In this document: positions 54,956 to 64,000 of the stretch, one piece after another
Layout of the letters: the number at the start of each line of letters is the position of its first letter
Position numbering within the stretch: position 1 is the first letter of the stretch
NCBI GenBank assembly: GCA_009746045.1
Contig: RPFO01000050.1
Location: 3,925,949 to 3,989,948, forward strand
Direction: 5' to 3'
DNA length: 64,000 nucleotides
Origin: Mesostigma viride
Lineage: Eukaryota > Streptophyta > Mesostigmatophyceae > Mesostigmatales > Mesostigmataceae
Program-made: the position numbers and the translations under genes
The notes under the pieces: model-generated
The model's database searches: none
Told to the model about the DNA's origin: nothing
What the model saw: the letters and a program-made list of their open reading frames with translations, nothing else

Positions 54956-57900
54956 TGTACACTGTACACTGTACACTGTACACTGTACACTGTACACTGT
55001 ACACTGTACACTGTACACTGTACACTGTACACTGTACACTGTACACTGTACACTGTACACTGTACACTGTACACTGTACACTGTACACTGTACACTGTAC
55101 ACTGTACACTGTACACTGTACACTGTACACTGTACACTGTACACTGTACACTGTACACTGTACACTGTACACTGTACACTGTACACTGTACACTGTACAC
55201 TGTACACTGTACACTGTACACTGTACACTGTACACTGTACACTGTACACTGTACACTGTACACTGTACACTGTACACTGTACACTGTACACTGTACACTG
55301 TACACTGTACACTGTACACTGTACACTGTACACTGTACACTGTACACTGTACACTGTACACTGTACACTGTACACTGTACACTGTACACTGTACACTGTA
55401 CACTGTACACTGTACACTGTACACTGTACACTGTACACTGTACACTGTACACTGTACACTGTACACTGTACACTGTACACTGTACACTGTACACTGTACA
55501 CTGTACACTGTACACTGTACACTGTACACTGTACACTGTACACTGTACACTGTACACTGTACACATACACTGCCACAAGCTCCCACCAAACAAAAGCACA
55601 AGGCCAACACAGGAGTGCCGTCCAGCTTTTAAGGAAAAGATCATCCTAACATTCTACAAGTCGTGCAAGTTACATATTGCAGAGAACAAGTAACTGGGAA
55701 CCCTAATGACCAATTTGTTCCTCCGATACCCCCGGCAGCCCCCCTCCCCCTCCCCCCCCCCCCTCCCCTCCCCTCCCCCTCCCCCTCCCTCCCCTCCCCT
55801 CCCCCTCCCCTCCTCCCCTCCCCTCCCCTCCCCCTCCCCTCCCCTCCCCCCCCTCCCCCTCCCCCTCCCCCTCCCCTCCCCTCCCCCCCCTCCCCCTCCC
55901 CTCCCCATCCCCCTCCCTCCCCCCAAACACGCACCGATTCATACCAGCAAGCATGCACACATCATGCGCCGCGCTTAACCCCTACAAAAAACGGGGCTAC
56001 AACATGCCACCCTTACCCCCATAATGCCACTCTTGCTCTCCTTTCCGAAAGACGACAAATATACTACTACAAAGTGCAATTTCCCTTGGGGAGAAGAAAC
56101 AAAAGATAAGGAGGCCAACCCAGTCACACCCTGGATTGCACAAATGTCGAAGTGGTATGCGTGCTGCTAGGCTTCACGAGGGGTGTGGGTTTTAGGAGGG
56201 CTTGTACTGTTAGGGTGCAGGGTGTAAGACGTTTAGGGTGTAGGGTTCAAAGTTTACAGTGTTGTAGGGTTCCAACCTGCATGCCAATTGGGTCAAATGC
56301 CATGGTCCCTACTGCCCACCTGCAGGGTGGACACCACCAGGTGGTTCCTGCCCGGCCCCAGCGCCATGCGCACCACCGCCTTCCCGTCCAGCACCGCTTG
56401 TTCGACCCGGCCGCTGGCACCTGAGCCCTTGCGCACGTCCCATAGGTGGAGTGCGCCGTCCGTGCCGCCGGCCGTGAGCTGTGGGCCATGCAAGACCATT
56501 GCCAGGGGAGTCGCCAGGACAGTAACCAGGACATTAACCGGTAGGAGGATAGCCACAACAGTCGCCACGACAATGACCAGGACAGGAACCAGGACACGGA
56601 CCGGTGAGGAGGATAGCCACAACAGTCGCCACGACAATGACCAGGACAGGAACCAGGACACGGACCGGTGAGGAGGATAGCCACAACAGTCGCCGAGACA
56701 ATGACCAGGACAGGAACCAGGACACGGACCGGTGAGGAGGATAGCCACAACAGTCGCCACGACAATGACCAGGACAGGAACCAGGACACGGACCGGTGAG
56801 GAGGATAGCCACAACAGTCGCCACGACAATGACCAGGACAGGAACCAGGACACGGACCGGTGAGGAGGATAGCCACAACAGTCGCCACGACAATGACCAG
56901 GACAGTAACCAGGACACGGACCGGTGAGGAGGATAGCCACAACAGTCGCCACGACAATGACCAGGACAGGAACCAGGACACGGACCGGTGAGGAGGATAG
57001 CCACAACAGTCGCCGCGACAATGACCAGGACAGGAACCAGGACACGGACCGGTGAGGAGGATAGCCACAACAGTCGCCGCGACAATGACCAGGGCAGGAA
57101 CCAGGACACGGACCGGTGAGGAGGATAGTCACATACAGTAGGGGGTGGGGCCATGGGGTGAGGTGGGTGGAGTGGGGTATCAAGTGGGGTGGGATGAAGG
57201 TGAGAATGGTGTGCGCGGCTGTGAGCGGTGGGCCAGTAGGTAGAATAGAGTAGCCGGTAGAGTTGGCTGTGGGCCGGTGCAGTGCAGTAACCAGTAGCTT
57301 TTGTGGGTGAACATGCATTCAGGGGAAGTGAGGAAAGACCGTGGTTCAGGTGTGTGTGAGTGTGAGGGGCGTGGAGGCAAGTTGAGTGGAATGCGATGCG
57401 GTTGGAGTTGGGTTTGATGGGAAACGAGAAAGAGAGGGCCCAGACTAGCTCAGAGAGTCTAGAGAATGCAACAAACATAAACGCATGGACAGGTGTAGGT
57501 GGGTGAATTCCTTTCTGCATGTGTGCTTGAGGAGATTTCGGGGGGGGGGAGGGGGGGGGGGGTTGAAAAGGGATTAGAGGGTGAGGGCAACAGAAAGAAA
57601 GGGAGGGCGAGACTGGGGGGGGGAGGGGGGGGGGGGCAGGAGAAGAGGGGGGAGAAAAGTGGTGTTGGGAACTGGCAAGGGGTTAAACTTTTTTACCAAC
57701 GGGCAAGGGGTTCAACTTCTTTACCCTCCCTCCCCTCCGTGCGCCGGTTGCAACCTACCCACAGCTGCCACAACCGACCACCACAGCTGCTCGCACCCAC
57801 CAGTGTGTAGGCGTCCACCGTCTGTATAGACGAGACCATCCCGCTGCCCTGCGCGTACTGCAGCCGGGGCGCGGTCGGCTGCGTCCGCAAGTCCCACCTG

Positions 57901-60900
57901 GTGTACCCTCACGTGCATGGATCATGGATCAGCCATGCCCATGCCACAGACACAAGCGCAGCATGGGCGCAAGCACATTCGTGAATCCCGCCCCAACAAC
58001 ACGAGTGGCAAGAGGGCAAGCAGACGCGAGAGTGGCAAGAGGGCATGCAGATGCGAGAGTGGCACGAGGGCAAGAAGACGCGAGAGTGGCAAGAGGGCAA
58101 GCAGACGCGAGAGTGGCAAGAGGGCAAGCAGACGCGAGAGTGGCAAGAGGGCATGCAGACGCGAGAGTGGCAAGAGGGCAAGCAGACGCGAGAGTGGCAA
58201 GAGGGCAAGCAGACGCGAGAGTGGCAAGAGGGCAAGCAGACGCGAGAGTGGCAACAGGGAAAGCAGACGCGAGAGTGGCAACAGGGAAAGCAGACGCGAG
58301 AGTGGCAAGAGGGCAAGCAGACGCGAGAGTGGCAAGAGGGCATGCAGATGCGAGAGTGGCACGAGGGCAAGCAGACGCGAGAGTGGCAAGAGGGCAAGCA
58401 GACGCGAGAGTGGCAACAGGGAAAGCAGACGCGAGAGTGGCAACAGGGAAAGCAGACGCGAGAGTGGCAAGAGGGCAAGCAGACGCGAGAGTGGCAAGAG
58501 GGCATGCAGACGGGAGAGTGGCAACAGGGAAAGCGTACTAAGGCGAGCGCGTGGGTTCCCCACCGCAAGCTTTGATCACTTCAATGTGAATCACATAAGG
58601 ATGAACCAGAGGGGACACGAACGAAAGAGCCTCGAAGGGGAGCACTGTCGGATTGAGCAGAGGCACCCACACATGACCAAAGCTCGGAGCAGATCACCCA
58701 CACAGGGATGTCGTCGCCGCAGATTATCGCCCAGGTCACGTCGTAAATAATGAGGGCTCCAAGGACAAGTCAACGTTGCCTCAGAGCGGCGACCACTATA
58801 TGTGAGGAATGCCGCAACTCTATACATGGCGGATGCCAGTGCAAGTCACGGACACCTGGCGGTTGCCCCTGATCTCACCCCAGCAGGTGCAGCGACCGCT
58901 GTATGTCGTAAATAACAGTGGCACAAACAGAATGATGGGGCCACGTGGACGTTGCCGCCCATGTCTCGTGAGAACAGCGACCCAGCGCACGTCACGGAAT
59001 AAACATACTAAATAAATGTAGTATCATAAACTAAAATGGCTCTTACACGTGAACGTTGCCGCCGACGTCCCCCGAACAACAACGACCGTTGTACATCATA
59101 AATAATAAACCACTATACTTCTCCCAGACATGCAGCAAGGCACGTACACGTGGACGTTGCCACCGATGTCCCCCGAGAACAGCGACATGGCGCTCGCCTC
59201 CGACGCCTGCACGCACGTGATGGCCGTGTCGTGGCCGCGCCACCTGGCACGTGGCTTGGTGACCCCGCGGCTGGCGTCCGCACCATCCACCTGCGTGCAG
59301 TGCGGCAGCTCGTACACGCTCTGGTGCAAGCAACCACGATTTGGGGGGAGAGGGGGGGGCCATGTGGCAACGTATTTTGTATGCGTGCCCGCAATTTAGA
59401 CAAATAGGAGCCGCGCATGCACGTTCGCCGCACTGAGGATGTTCAAGTCCATGCGACATTATCACATGGTGAAGCCGTAGTACACGTCGTATAGTATGCC
59501 AATTAGGGAAACCATGGGTACCTCACATAGTGGGCCCCCGATAGTTAACGTATTGTTCTCGCACTTCTAACGCACTTAACGTCTTCAAAATAAACATGCC
59601 TTCTTAGGAAATGAGGATCTATGTATGGTAGATTGTGACAACTTGCGAGGCTGGTGCATATGATACTGAAAGCAGGGCCATAAGCGCGCTGTGGAGACAT
59701 GGCTGGCTGGGCCATGAGCGCGCTGTGGAGACATGGCTAGGAGAAGAGAGAGTGTATGCCACCAAAATGACAAAACCTTGTGCGTGCTGCGCCATACACC
59801 ACTACCACTTGACCAGGGCACATACACAAACAGAACTTCACCAGAGCACATACACCACCGCTGCGCTCCCAGCAAAACCTACCACACACCATGGCTCAAG
59901 ACTCTGTTGCACATCTAGTGAGCCACTATGACAGAGTGATAGGCATGAACAAGTTTGCACAAAAATAAGTTACATCATGTAAGGTCAGCCAGTATTGAGG
60001 GTGATAGGCATGAACAAGTTTACATGACAATAAGTTACATCATGTAAGGTCAGCCAGTATTGAGGGTGATAGGCATGAACAAGTTTACATGACAATAAGT
60101 TACATCATGTAAGGTCAGCCAGTATTGAGGGTGATAGGCATGAACAAGTTTACATGACAATAAGTTACATCATGTAAGGTCAGCCAGTATTGAGGGTGAT
60201 AGGCATGAACAAGTTTACATGATACTAAGTTACATCATGATGGGAGGGAAAAGTCGGGATTGGCGGGCAGGCATGGCGTGCGTAGCCTCTGCCACAAGGG
60301 AGAGACAAGCGCTTCACTCAAGCTCACCGGTGCTGCCACCGAGCAGATGGTGACCTCGAAAGTGCATAGGCTGCCGTTCTGCCATTGCCGTTCTGTCATT
60401 TGTCCATTGTGCCATTCTGCAGTTATGCCATCCTCCCAAAGTCAGGCCGTTTGCACAACGTCCATAACCCCGATGCGTACAACTACGAGCTGCACACCTT
60501 ACAACAACTACGAGCTACATGCCTCATAACATCTATGAGCTGCACACCTTACAACAGCAAAGAGCTGCATACCTACCAGGTCTGCTCCAGAAAGATCTCT
60601 CCCATAGACCTAGATATGCAGCATGGATATACATAAATTATATAATCAAGTAGTGCAGAAAAGATATTCAGCGTGGGCATGCATTCGCCCATCCTGAACT
60701 CTGGGAATCCATCAATCCATCCATCGTCAACCAACGACAGACTGTCCTAAGCGGGACCCTACGTCGGGAACCAGGTGCTATCCACTGTCGACGGAACACG
60801 CGGGACATTGCAAGAGGGATCCTGCCTCGTACCAGGTCGTTCCCCAGGGAGGCCACGAACCACTCCTTGAGGGGGCCCCCAAAGTACTGCAGCGACACGG

Positions 60901-60901
60901 C
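51332..60901 (-). CDS. WD40-repeat protein, C-terminal 5 exons (5' part not found)
   Basis: Minus-strand exons are 60901-60833, 59320-59148, 57897-57801, 56478-56320 and 51532-51332 (TGA), 699 nt in all with consistent phases. Successive WD-type blades: WFVASLGNDLSVYELP, WRGHDTAITCVQASEASAM leading to LFSGDIGGNVHVWDLRTQ, LLTAGGTDGALHLWDVRKG, VVSTLQGLYALSLRPSM, and YLGVAWNTQNQDIYACSFSG before the end SFSGSISAFCSPDF. Gly-Asn/Thr-Asp plus VWD/LWD ends mark the blades. The last exon is only 67 codons and lies beyond a 4.8-kb intron filled with two hAT-like elements, heptamer satellites and a C-rich tract. Such proteins are scaffolds; I cannot name the orthologue. N-terminal exons probably lie above 60.9 kb or outside the window. 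Confidence 0.75.
51767..52918 (+). mobile_element. hAT-like non-autonomous element A
   Basis: 1152 bp with terminal inverted repeats CAGTGCTTTTACTAACGGG and (inverse) CTGTGCTTTTACTAAGGGG. They are flanked by the 8-bp duplication ACAGAGCA (51759-51766 and 52919-52926). An 8-bp duplication and a CAGTG start are hAT hallmarks. Subterminal regions are packed with ATTCGTCAAC / GTTGACGAAT motifs on the left and TTTGACGAAnTGCC, GGCAAATAGTCAACC units on the right, plausible transposase-binding repeats. The only frame is the 89-aa ORF at 52280. Confidence 0.88.
52280..52549 (+). CDS. Small hAT-element ORF (89 aa)
   Basis: Starts MSKKNGLAGFKTSTLDALFK, then becomes acidic/basic low complexity and ends SSEEDVMVV. 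The same start and middle (ENIVDLGRSLDEKEGRQGRD) are encoded by element B on the other strand, so the frame is conserved between two element copies. No zinc finger or transposase core is visible; it could be a transposase N-terminal remnant or an accessory protein. Confidence 0.5.
   Translation: MSKKNGLAGFKTSTLDALFKKQAGETVPEATENIVDLGRSLDEKEGRQGRDKRKRVEVDEQDGSNAQGQARKTVPVVPVDSSEEDVMVV
53112..53335. repeat. (CCGTACA)n heptamer satellite, left block
   Basis: About 32 units of CCGTACA. Its right side was split from the block at 54724 by the insertion of hAT-like element B. Confidence 0.95.
53336..54723 (-). mobile_element. hAT-like non-autonomous element B
   Basis: 1388 bp with ends CAGTGCTTCTACTAAGGG and (inverse) CAGTGCTTCTACTAACGGG. 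The 8-bp duplication is CCGTACAC (53328-53335 and 54724-54731), which is itself satellite sequence. It is inverted relative to element A, with the same subterminal GTTGACGAAT clusters. It carries the homologous ORF at 54187-53702. Confidence 0.88.
53702..54187 (-). CDS. Small hAT-element ORF (161 aa)
   Basis: Homologue of the ORF at 52280-52549, with start MSKKNGLAGFKTSTLDSLFK. It diverges after about residue 60 into an acidic Ser/Glu-rich stretch (ASSDSASNSVEEESGEEGGE) and a basic KKKGKRKPT patch. Element A lacks this extension, so A has an internal deletion or B an expansion. Function unknown. Confidence 0.5.
   Translation of the reverse strand: MSKKNGLAGFKTSTLDSLFKKQAGETVATENIVDLGRSLDEKEGRQGRDKRKRVEREEEDGSNAQEEEDGGQSASSDSASNSVEEESGEEGGETERSKADDGGSSEPGKKKGKRKPTVTAFGGHTRCGLTQLAPAGWAVAQATSGQARAARRVQGQARTKL
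54724..55563. repeat. Heptamer satellite, right block: CCGTACA to CACTGTA
   Basis: Begins with about three CCGTACA units, switches through TACAGTGTACAGTG to (CACTGTA)n, and has an internal patch of (CACGGTA)n at 54910-54955. It runs about 840 bp in total. Every CACTGTA unit joins the next through the palindrome TGTACA, so each strand can fold on itself. Confidence 0.95.
55735..55925. repeat. C/T-rich microsatellite (CCCCTC-like)
   Basis: About 190 bp of CCCCT/CCCTC units on the plus strand within the last WD40 intron; purine-rich in the gene's sense. Confidence 0.9.
56525..57130. repeat. 64-bp minisatellite in WD40 intron
   Basis: About nine units, period 64 bp, of AGGAGGATAGCCACAACAGT, then CCAGGACAGGAACCAGGAC and ACGGACCGGTG. 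It lies between the exons at 57897-57801 and 56478-56320. It is open in three minus frames but not coding. Confidence 0.95.
57990..58540. repeat. 27-bp minisatellite in WD40 intron
   Basis: About 20 units of CGAGAGTGGCAAGAGGGCAA plus GCAGACG, with GGGAAAG and ATGCAGATG variants. The 27-bp period keeps frames open on both strands, giving Arg/Ser-rich and Leu/Ser-rich pseudo-proteins. Confidence 0.95.
58700..59147 (-). repeat. Decayed copies of a WD40-gene splice donor
   Basis: The real exon end is GGTGGCAACGTCCACGT|GTACGTG at 59148. Copies every roughly 100 bp into the intron: GGCGGCAACGTTCACGTGTAAG (about 59045-59066), GGCGGCAACGTCCACGTGGC (about 58940-58960), GGGGCAACCGCCAGGTGTCC (about 58850-58870) and GAGGCAACGTTGACTTGTCC (about 58760-58782). 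Most also keep an upstream GTCGCTGTTCTC or GTCGCTG block. Confidence 0.75.
59935..60245. repeat. 65-bp minisatellite in WD40 intron
   Basis: Five near-identical units with starts at 59941, 60006, 60071, 60136 and 60201 (AGGCATGAACAAGTTTACAT, then CAGCCAGTATTGAGGG). Confidence 0.95.
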
Positions 60902-61488
60902 CTGCGCGCCCACAAGGTGGGGGGGGGGGGGGGGGAAGGGTTCAGGGATGGCGCGTGCCCACAGGGTCAGGAACAAGGTCAGGGGATGGTGCACGCCCAC
61001 CAGGAGCAGAGCAACAGCCACATGGACGATGTACACCCCGACGTGATGACAGGATTTCGACCATGAAAACAGCGCTAAAAATAGCGCATGACCAAAGCGC
61101 TAAAAAATGTATATATTTTTTAAAAAATTAAGGCACTGCAAACCCAAATATATAGCTTCCAAAGCCCGGGTGGGGTGGGGTGGTGGGGGGGTGGGAACGC
61201 GGGCAGTGCCATGTCTACCTCAGGGCGGTTCGTGTCCGCACGCCCACGCGCCAGATGGGGGGGTGCCACAGACCATGGGGGCTAGAACCACGCGGAGCAC
61301 CTTCACCCCTATTTGTGAGCAAGTTTATGCGTGAGTCTGTGCGCCCCTTACAACGTGGCGTGTGCGTGCCACATACCTGCCCCTTAGCCCCTCCCCTGCT
61401 TGTGTGCCACCCCTAAAAAATATGCCCGTGTATGCGTCCCTATCGTGAACGTGTGTGTGTGTCCCTCCCCACCCCCGCAGGTTGTACG

Positions 61489-61760
61489 CCGGGTGGTGGT
61501 ACCAGGGACGGTCCCTCTGATCAATGTCAGGGCAATCACTGATGAGTGCAAGGTACAAGCTGTCTGGGGTGTCAAGTGGGATTATTGTTATCAAGGGGTT
61601 GTCAAGTGGGATTGTTATTATTAAGGGGGTATCAAGTGGGACTACTGTTATTAAGGGTGTATCAAGTGGGGTTGTTGTTATTAAGGGGATATCAAGTGGG
61701 ACTATTGTTATTAAGGGTGTATCAAGTGGGGTTGTTGTTATTAAGGGGATATCAAGTGGG
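61489..61760 (+). other. Exon-like segment followed by a 30-bp repeat
   Basis: 61489-61552 has an acceptor (CCCGCAG|GTTGTACG), an open 21-codon core and a donor (TGCAAG|GTACAAG) in plus orientation, so it could be a small exon. It is followed by seven 30-bp units (ATCAAGTGGGACTATTGTTA) to 61760. No homology is recognised and the minus strand is also open. Confidence 0.3.
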
Positions 61761-62029
61761 AGGATGGCATTAGGTGCCTCCAGCGGTCTCCCTGGTATCG
61801 TCAGCTGCGTTGCGTCCTAGCAGCACAGGGCGAAGCCAGCGAAGCCAGCGAAGCTGGCGTTGTCAAGTGCAGGTTCACGTGAAACCGAAACTACTATGAC
61901 GGTACAACAAGAAGGGTGTGACACACGGGTCGTTGGTGGGACAGTGCAATGTTGCATCCCAGGTGATCAGGCCCACGACTAGATATATGACAGGGGGGGC
62001 TATAGGAGAGGGGGATATGTGCGGCAGGG

Positions 62030-64000
62030 GAACATGTGCGGCAGGGGAACATGTGTGTGGCAGGGGAACATGTGTGTGGCAGGGGAACATGTGTGTGGCA
62101 GGGGAACATGTGTGTGGCAGGGGAACATGTGTGTGGCAGGGGAACATGTGCGTGGCAGGGGAACATGTGTGTGGCAGGGGGGCATGTGCGTGGCAGGGGA
62201 ACATGTGTGTGGCAGGGGAACATGTGCGTGGCAGGGGAACATGTGCGTGGCAGGGGAACATGTGTGTGGCAGGGGAACATGTGTGTGGCAGGGGAACATG
62301 TGTGTGGCAGGGGAACATGTGTGTGGCAGGGGAACATGTGTGCGGCAGGGGAACATGTGCGTGGCAGGGGAACATGTGTGTGGCAGGGGGGCATGTGCGT
62401 GGCAGGGGAACATGTGTGTGGCAGGGGAACATGTGCGTGGCAGGGGAACATGTGTGTGGCAGGGGAACATGTGCGGCAGGGGAACATGTGTGTGGCAGGG
62501 GAACATGTGTGTGGCAGGGGAACATGTGTGTGGCAGGGGAACATGTGCGTGGCAGGGGAACATGTGCGTGGCAGGGGAACATGTGCGTGGCAGGGGAACA
62601 TGTGTGTGGCAGGGGAACATGTGCGTGGCAGGGGAACATGTGCGTGGCAGGGGAACATGTGTGTGGCAGGGGAACATGTGCGGCAGGGGAACATGTGTGT
62701 GGCAGGGGAACATGTGTGTGGCAGGGGAACATGTGTGTGGCAGGGGAACATGTGTGTGGCAGGGGAACATGTGTGTGGCAGGGGAACATGTGTGTGGCAG
62801 GGGAACATGTGCGTGGCAGGGGAACATGTGCGTGGCAGGGGAACATGTGCGTGGCAGGGGAACATGTGTGTGGCAGGGGAACATGTGCGGCAGAGGAACA
62901 TGTGCGTGGCAGGGGGGCATGTGTGTGGCAGGGGAACATGTGCGTGGCAGGGGAACATGTGTGTGGCAGGGGAACATGTGTGCGGCAGGGGAACATGTGC
63001 GTGGCAGGGGAACATGTGTGTGGCAGGGGAACATGTGTGTGGCAGGGGAACATGTGTGCGGCAGGGGAACATGTGCGTGGCAGGGGAACATGTGTGTGGC
63101 AGGGGAACATGTGTGCGGCAGGGGAACATGTGTGCGGCAGGGGAACATGTGTGCGGCAGGGGAACATGTGCGTGGCAGGGGAACATGTGTGTGGCAGGGG
63201 AACATGTGTGTGGCAGGGGAACATGTGCGTGGCAGGGGAACATGTGTGTGGCAGGGGAACATGTGTGTGGCAGGGGAACGTGTGCGTGGCAGGGGAACAT
63301 GTGCGTGGCAGGGGAACATGTGTGTGGCAGGGGAACATGTGCGTGGCAGGGGAACATGTGTGTGGCAGGGGAACATGTGTGTGGCAGGGGAACATGTGTG
63401 TGGCAGGGGAACATGTGTGTGGCAGGGGAACATGTGTGTGGCAGGGGAACATGTGTGTGGCAGGGGAACATGTGTGTGGCAGGGGAACATGTGCGTGGCA
63501 GGGGAACATGTGTGTGGCAGGGGAACATGTGCGGCAGAGGAACATGTGCGTGGCAGGGGGGCATGTGTGTGGCAGAGGAACATGTGCGTGGCAGAGGAAC
63601 ATGTGCGTGGCAGGGGAACATGTGCGTGGCAGGGGAACATGTGTGTGGCAGGGGAACATGTGCGTGGCAGGGGAACATGTGTGTGGCAGGGGAACATGTG
63701 TGTGGCAGAGGAACATGTGCGTGGCAGGGGAACATGTGCGTGGCAGGGGAACATGTGCGGCAGGGGAACATGTGTGTGGCAGGGGAACATGTGCGTGGCA
63801 GGGGAACATGTGTGTGGCAGGGGAACATGTGTGTGGCAGGGGAACATGTGCGTGGCAGGGGAACATGTGTGTGGCAGGGGAACATGTGTGTGGCAGGGGA
63901 ACATGTGTGTGGCAGGGGAACATGTGCGTGGCAGGGGAACATGTGTGTGGCAGGGGAACATGTGTGTGGCAGGGGAACATGTGTGGCAGGGGAACATGTG
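62030..64000. repeat. 19-bp minisatellite reaching the window edge
   Basis: Roughly 100 units of GTGTGTGGCAGGGGAACAT, with GTGCGTGG, GTGCGG and GGGGGGCAT variants. It is stop-free in all three minus frames, giving three overlapping frames of 665-701 codons, the signature of a repeat rather than a gene. Confidence 0.97.

Noticed and set aside
54595..55693. Long frames rich in TVHCTLY or VQCTVYS repeats
   Set aside because: Direct products of the CACTGTA heptamer satellite, open on both strands.
56247..57520. 270-340-aa minus frames with repeated SPVRVLVPVLV-like hydrophobic units
   Set aside because: 64-bp minisatellite in the WD40 intron. The hydrophobic look is accidental; only the ends overlap the true exon 56478-56320.
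57909..58750. Arg/Ser-rich 277-aa and Leu/Ser-rich 219-aa frames
   Set aside because: A 27-bp repeat keeps both strands open, and it lies within an intron of the WD40 gene between phase-matched exons.
61875..63997. Three overlapping minus-strand frames of about 665-701 codons
   Set aside because: All three frames are open because the 19-bp unit has no stop in any minus frame. The translations are the same 19-residue repeat phase-shifted.

Overview
The window reads as nuclear DNA of a green alga (Chlorophyta or close kin) with a large, GC-rich, repeat-laden genome. The evidence is a plant-type DYRK kinase, plastid-type FabZ and uroporphyrinogen decarboxylase with transit-peptide-like N termini, GT-AG introns throughout, and a retroelement of the permuted Penelope (Chlamys) type described from green algae. 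The species cannot be named from sequence alone. Most apparent open frames come from tandem repeats. Six host loci could be assembled exon by exon, with reading phase agreeing at every junction used.

Layout. 1-4075: microsatellites and a LINE reverse-transcriptase fragment. 4076-10645 (minus): a GT-A glycosyltransferase block followed by a GT10 fucosyltransferase block, possibly one bifunctional gene. 11750-17835 (plus): uroporphyrinogen decarboxylase in 7 exons. 18292-21145: nested LINEs, including an ORF1-only element inserted in another LINE's ORF2. 21647-22914 (minus): plastid FabZ in 4 exons. 23591-32427 (plus): LisH plus DYRKP-type kinase in 7 exons, 820 aa. 34389-41281: a 6.9-kb TIR element at TTAA that contains an intact GIY-YIG/RT Penelope-like ORF. 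41433-41917: SINE-like insertion. 42070-43198: LINE ORF2 remains. 44087-47055 (minus): TFIIIC subunit 5-like gene. 48237-50828: LINE 3' ends and a second ORF1-only element. 51332-60901 (minus): the 3' part of a WD40-repeat gene; one 4.8-kb intron holds two hAT-like elements and heptamer satellites. 62020-64000: a 19-bp minisatellite running off the edge.

Functionally the host genes are unrelated housekeeping and regulatory genes: tetrapyrrole synthesis, plastid fatty-acid synthesis, starch or stress-type kinase signalling, Pol III transcription and Golgi glycosylation. FabZ/kinase and GT/UROD form divergent pairs.

The most unusual signal is in the introns. At many splice sites in four loci (GT, UROD, kinase, WD40), the adjacent intron carries intact or decayed tandem copies of the exon-intron boundary itself, including the splice site. 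This suggests that introns here grow by repeated duplication of their own splice junctions.
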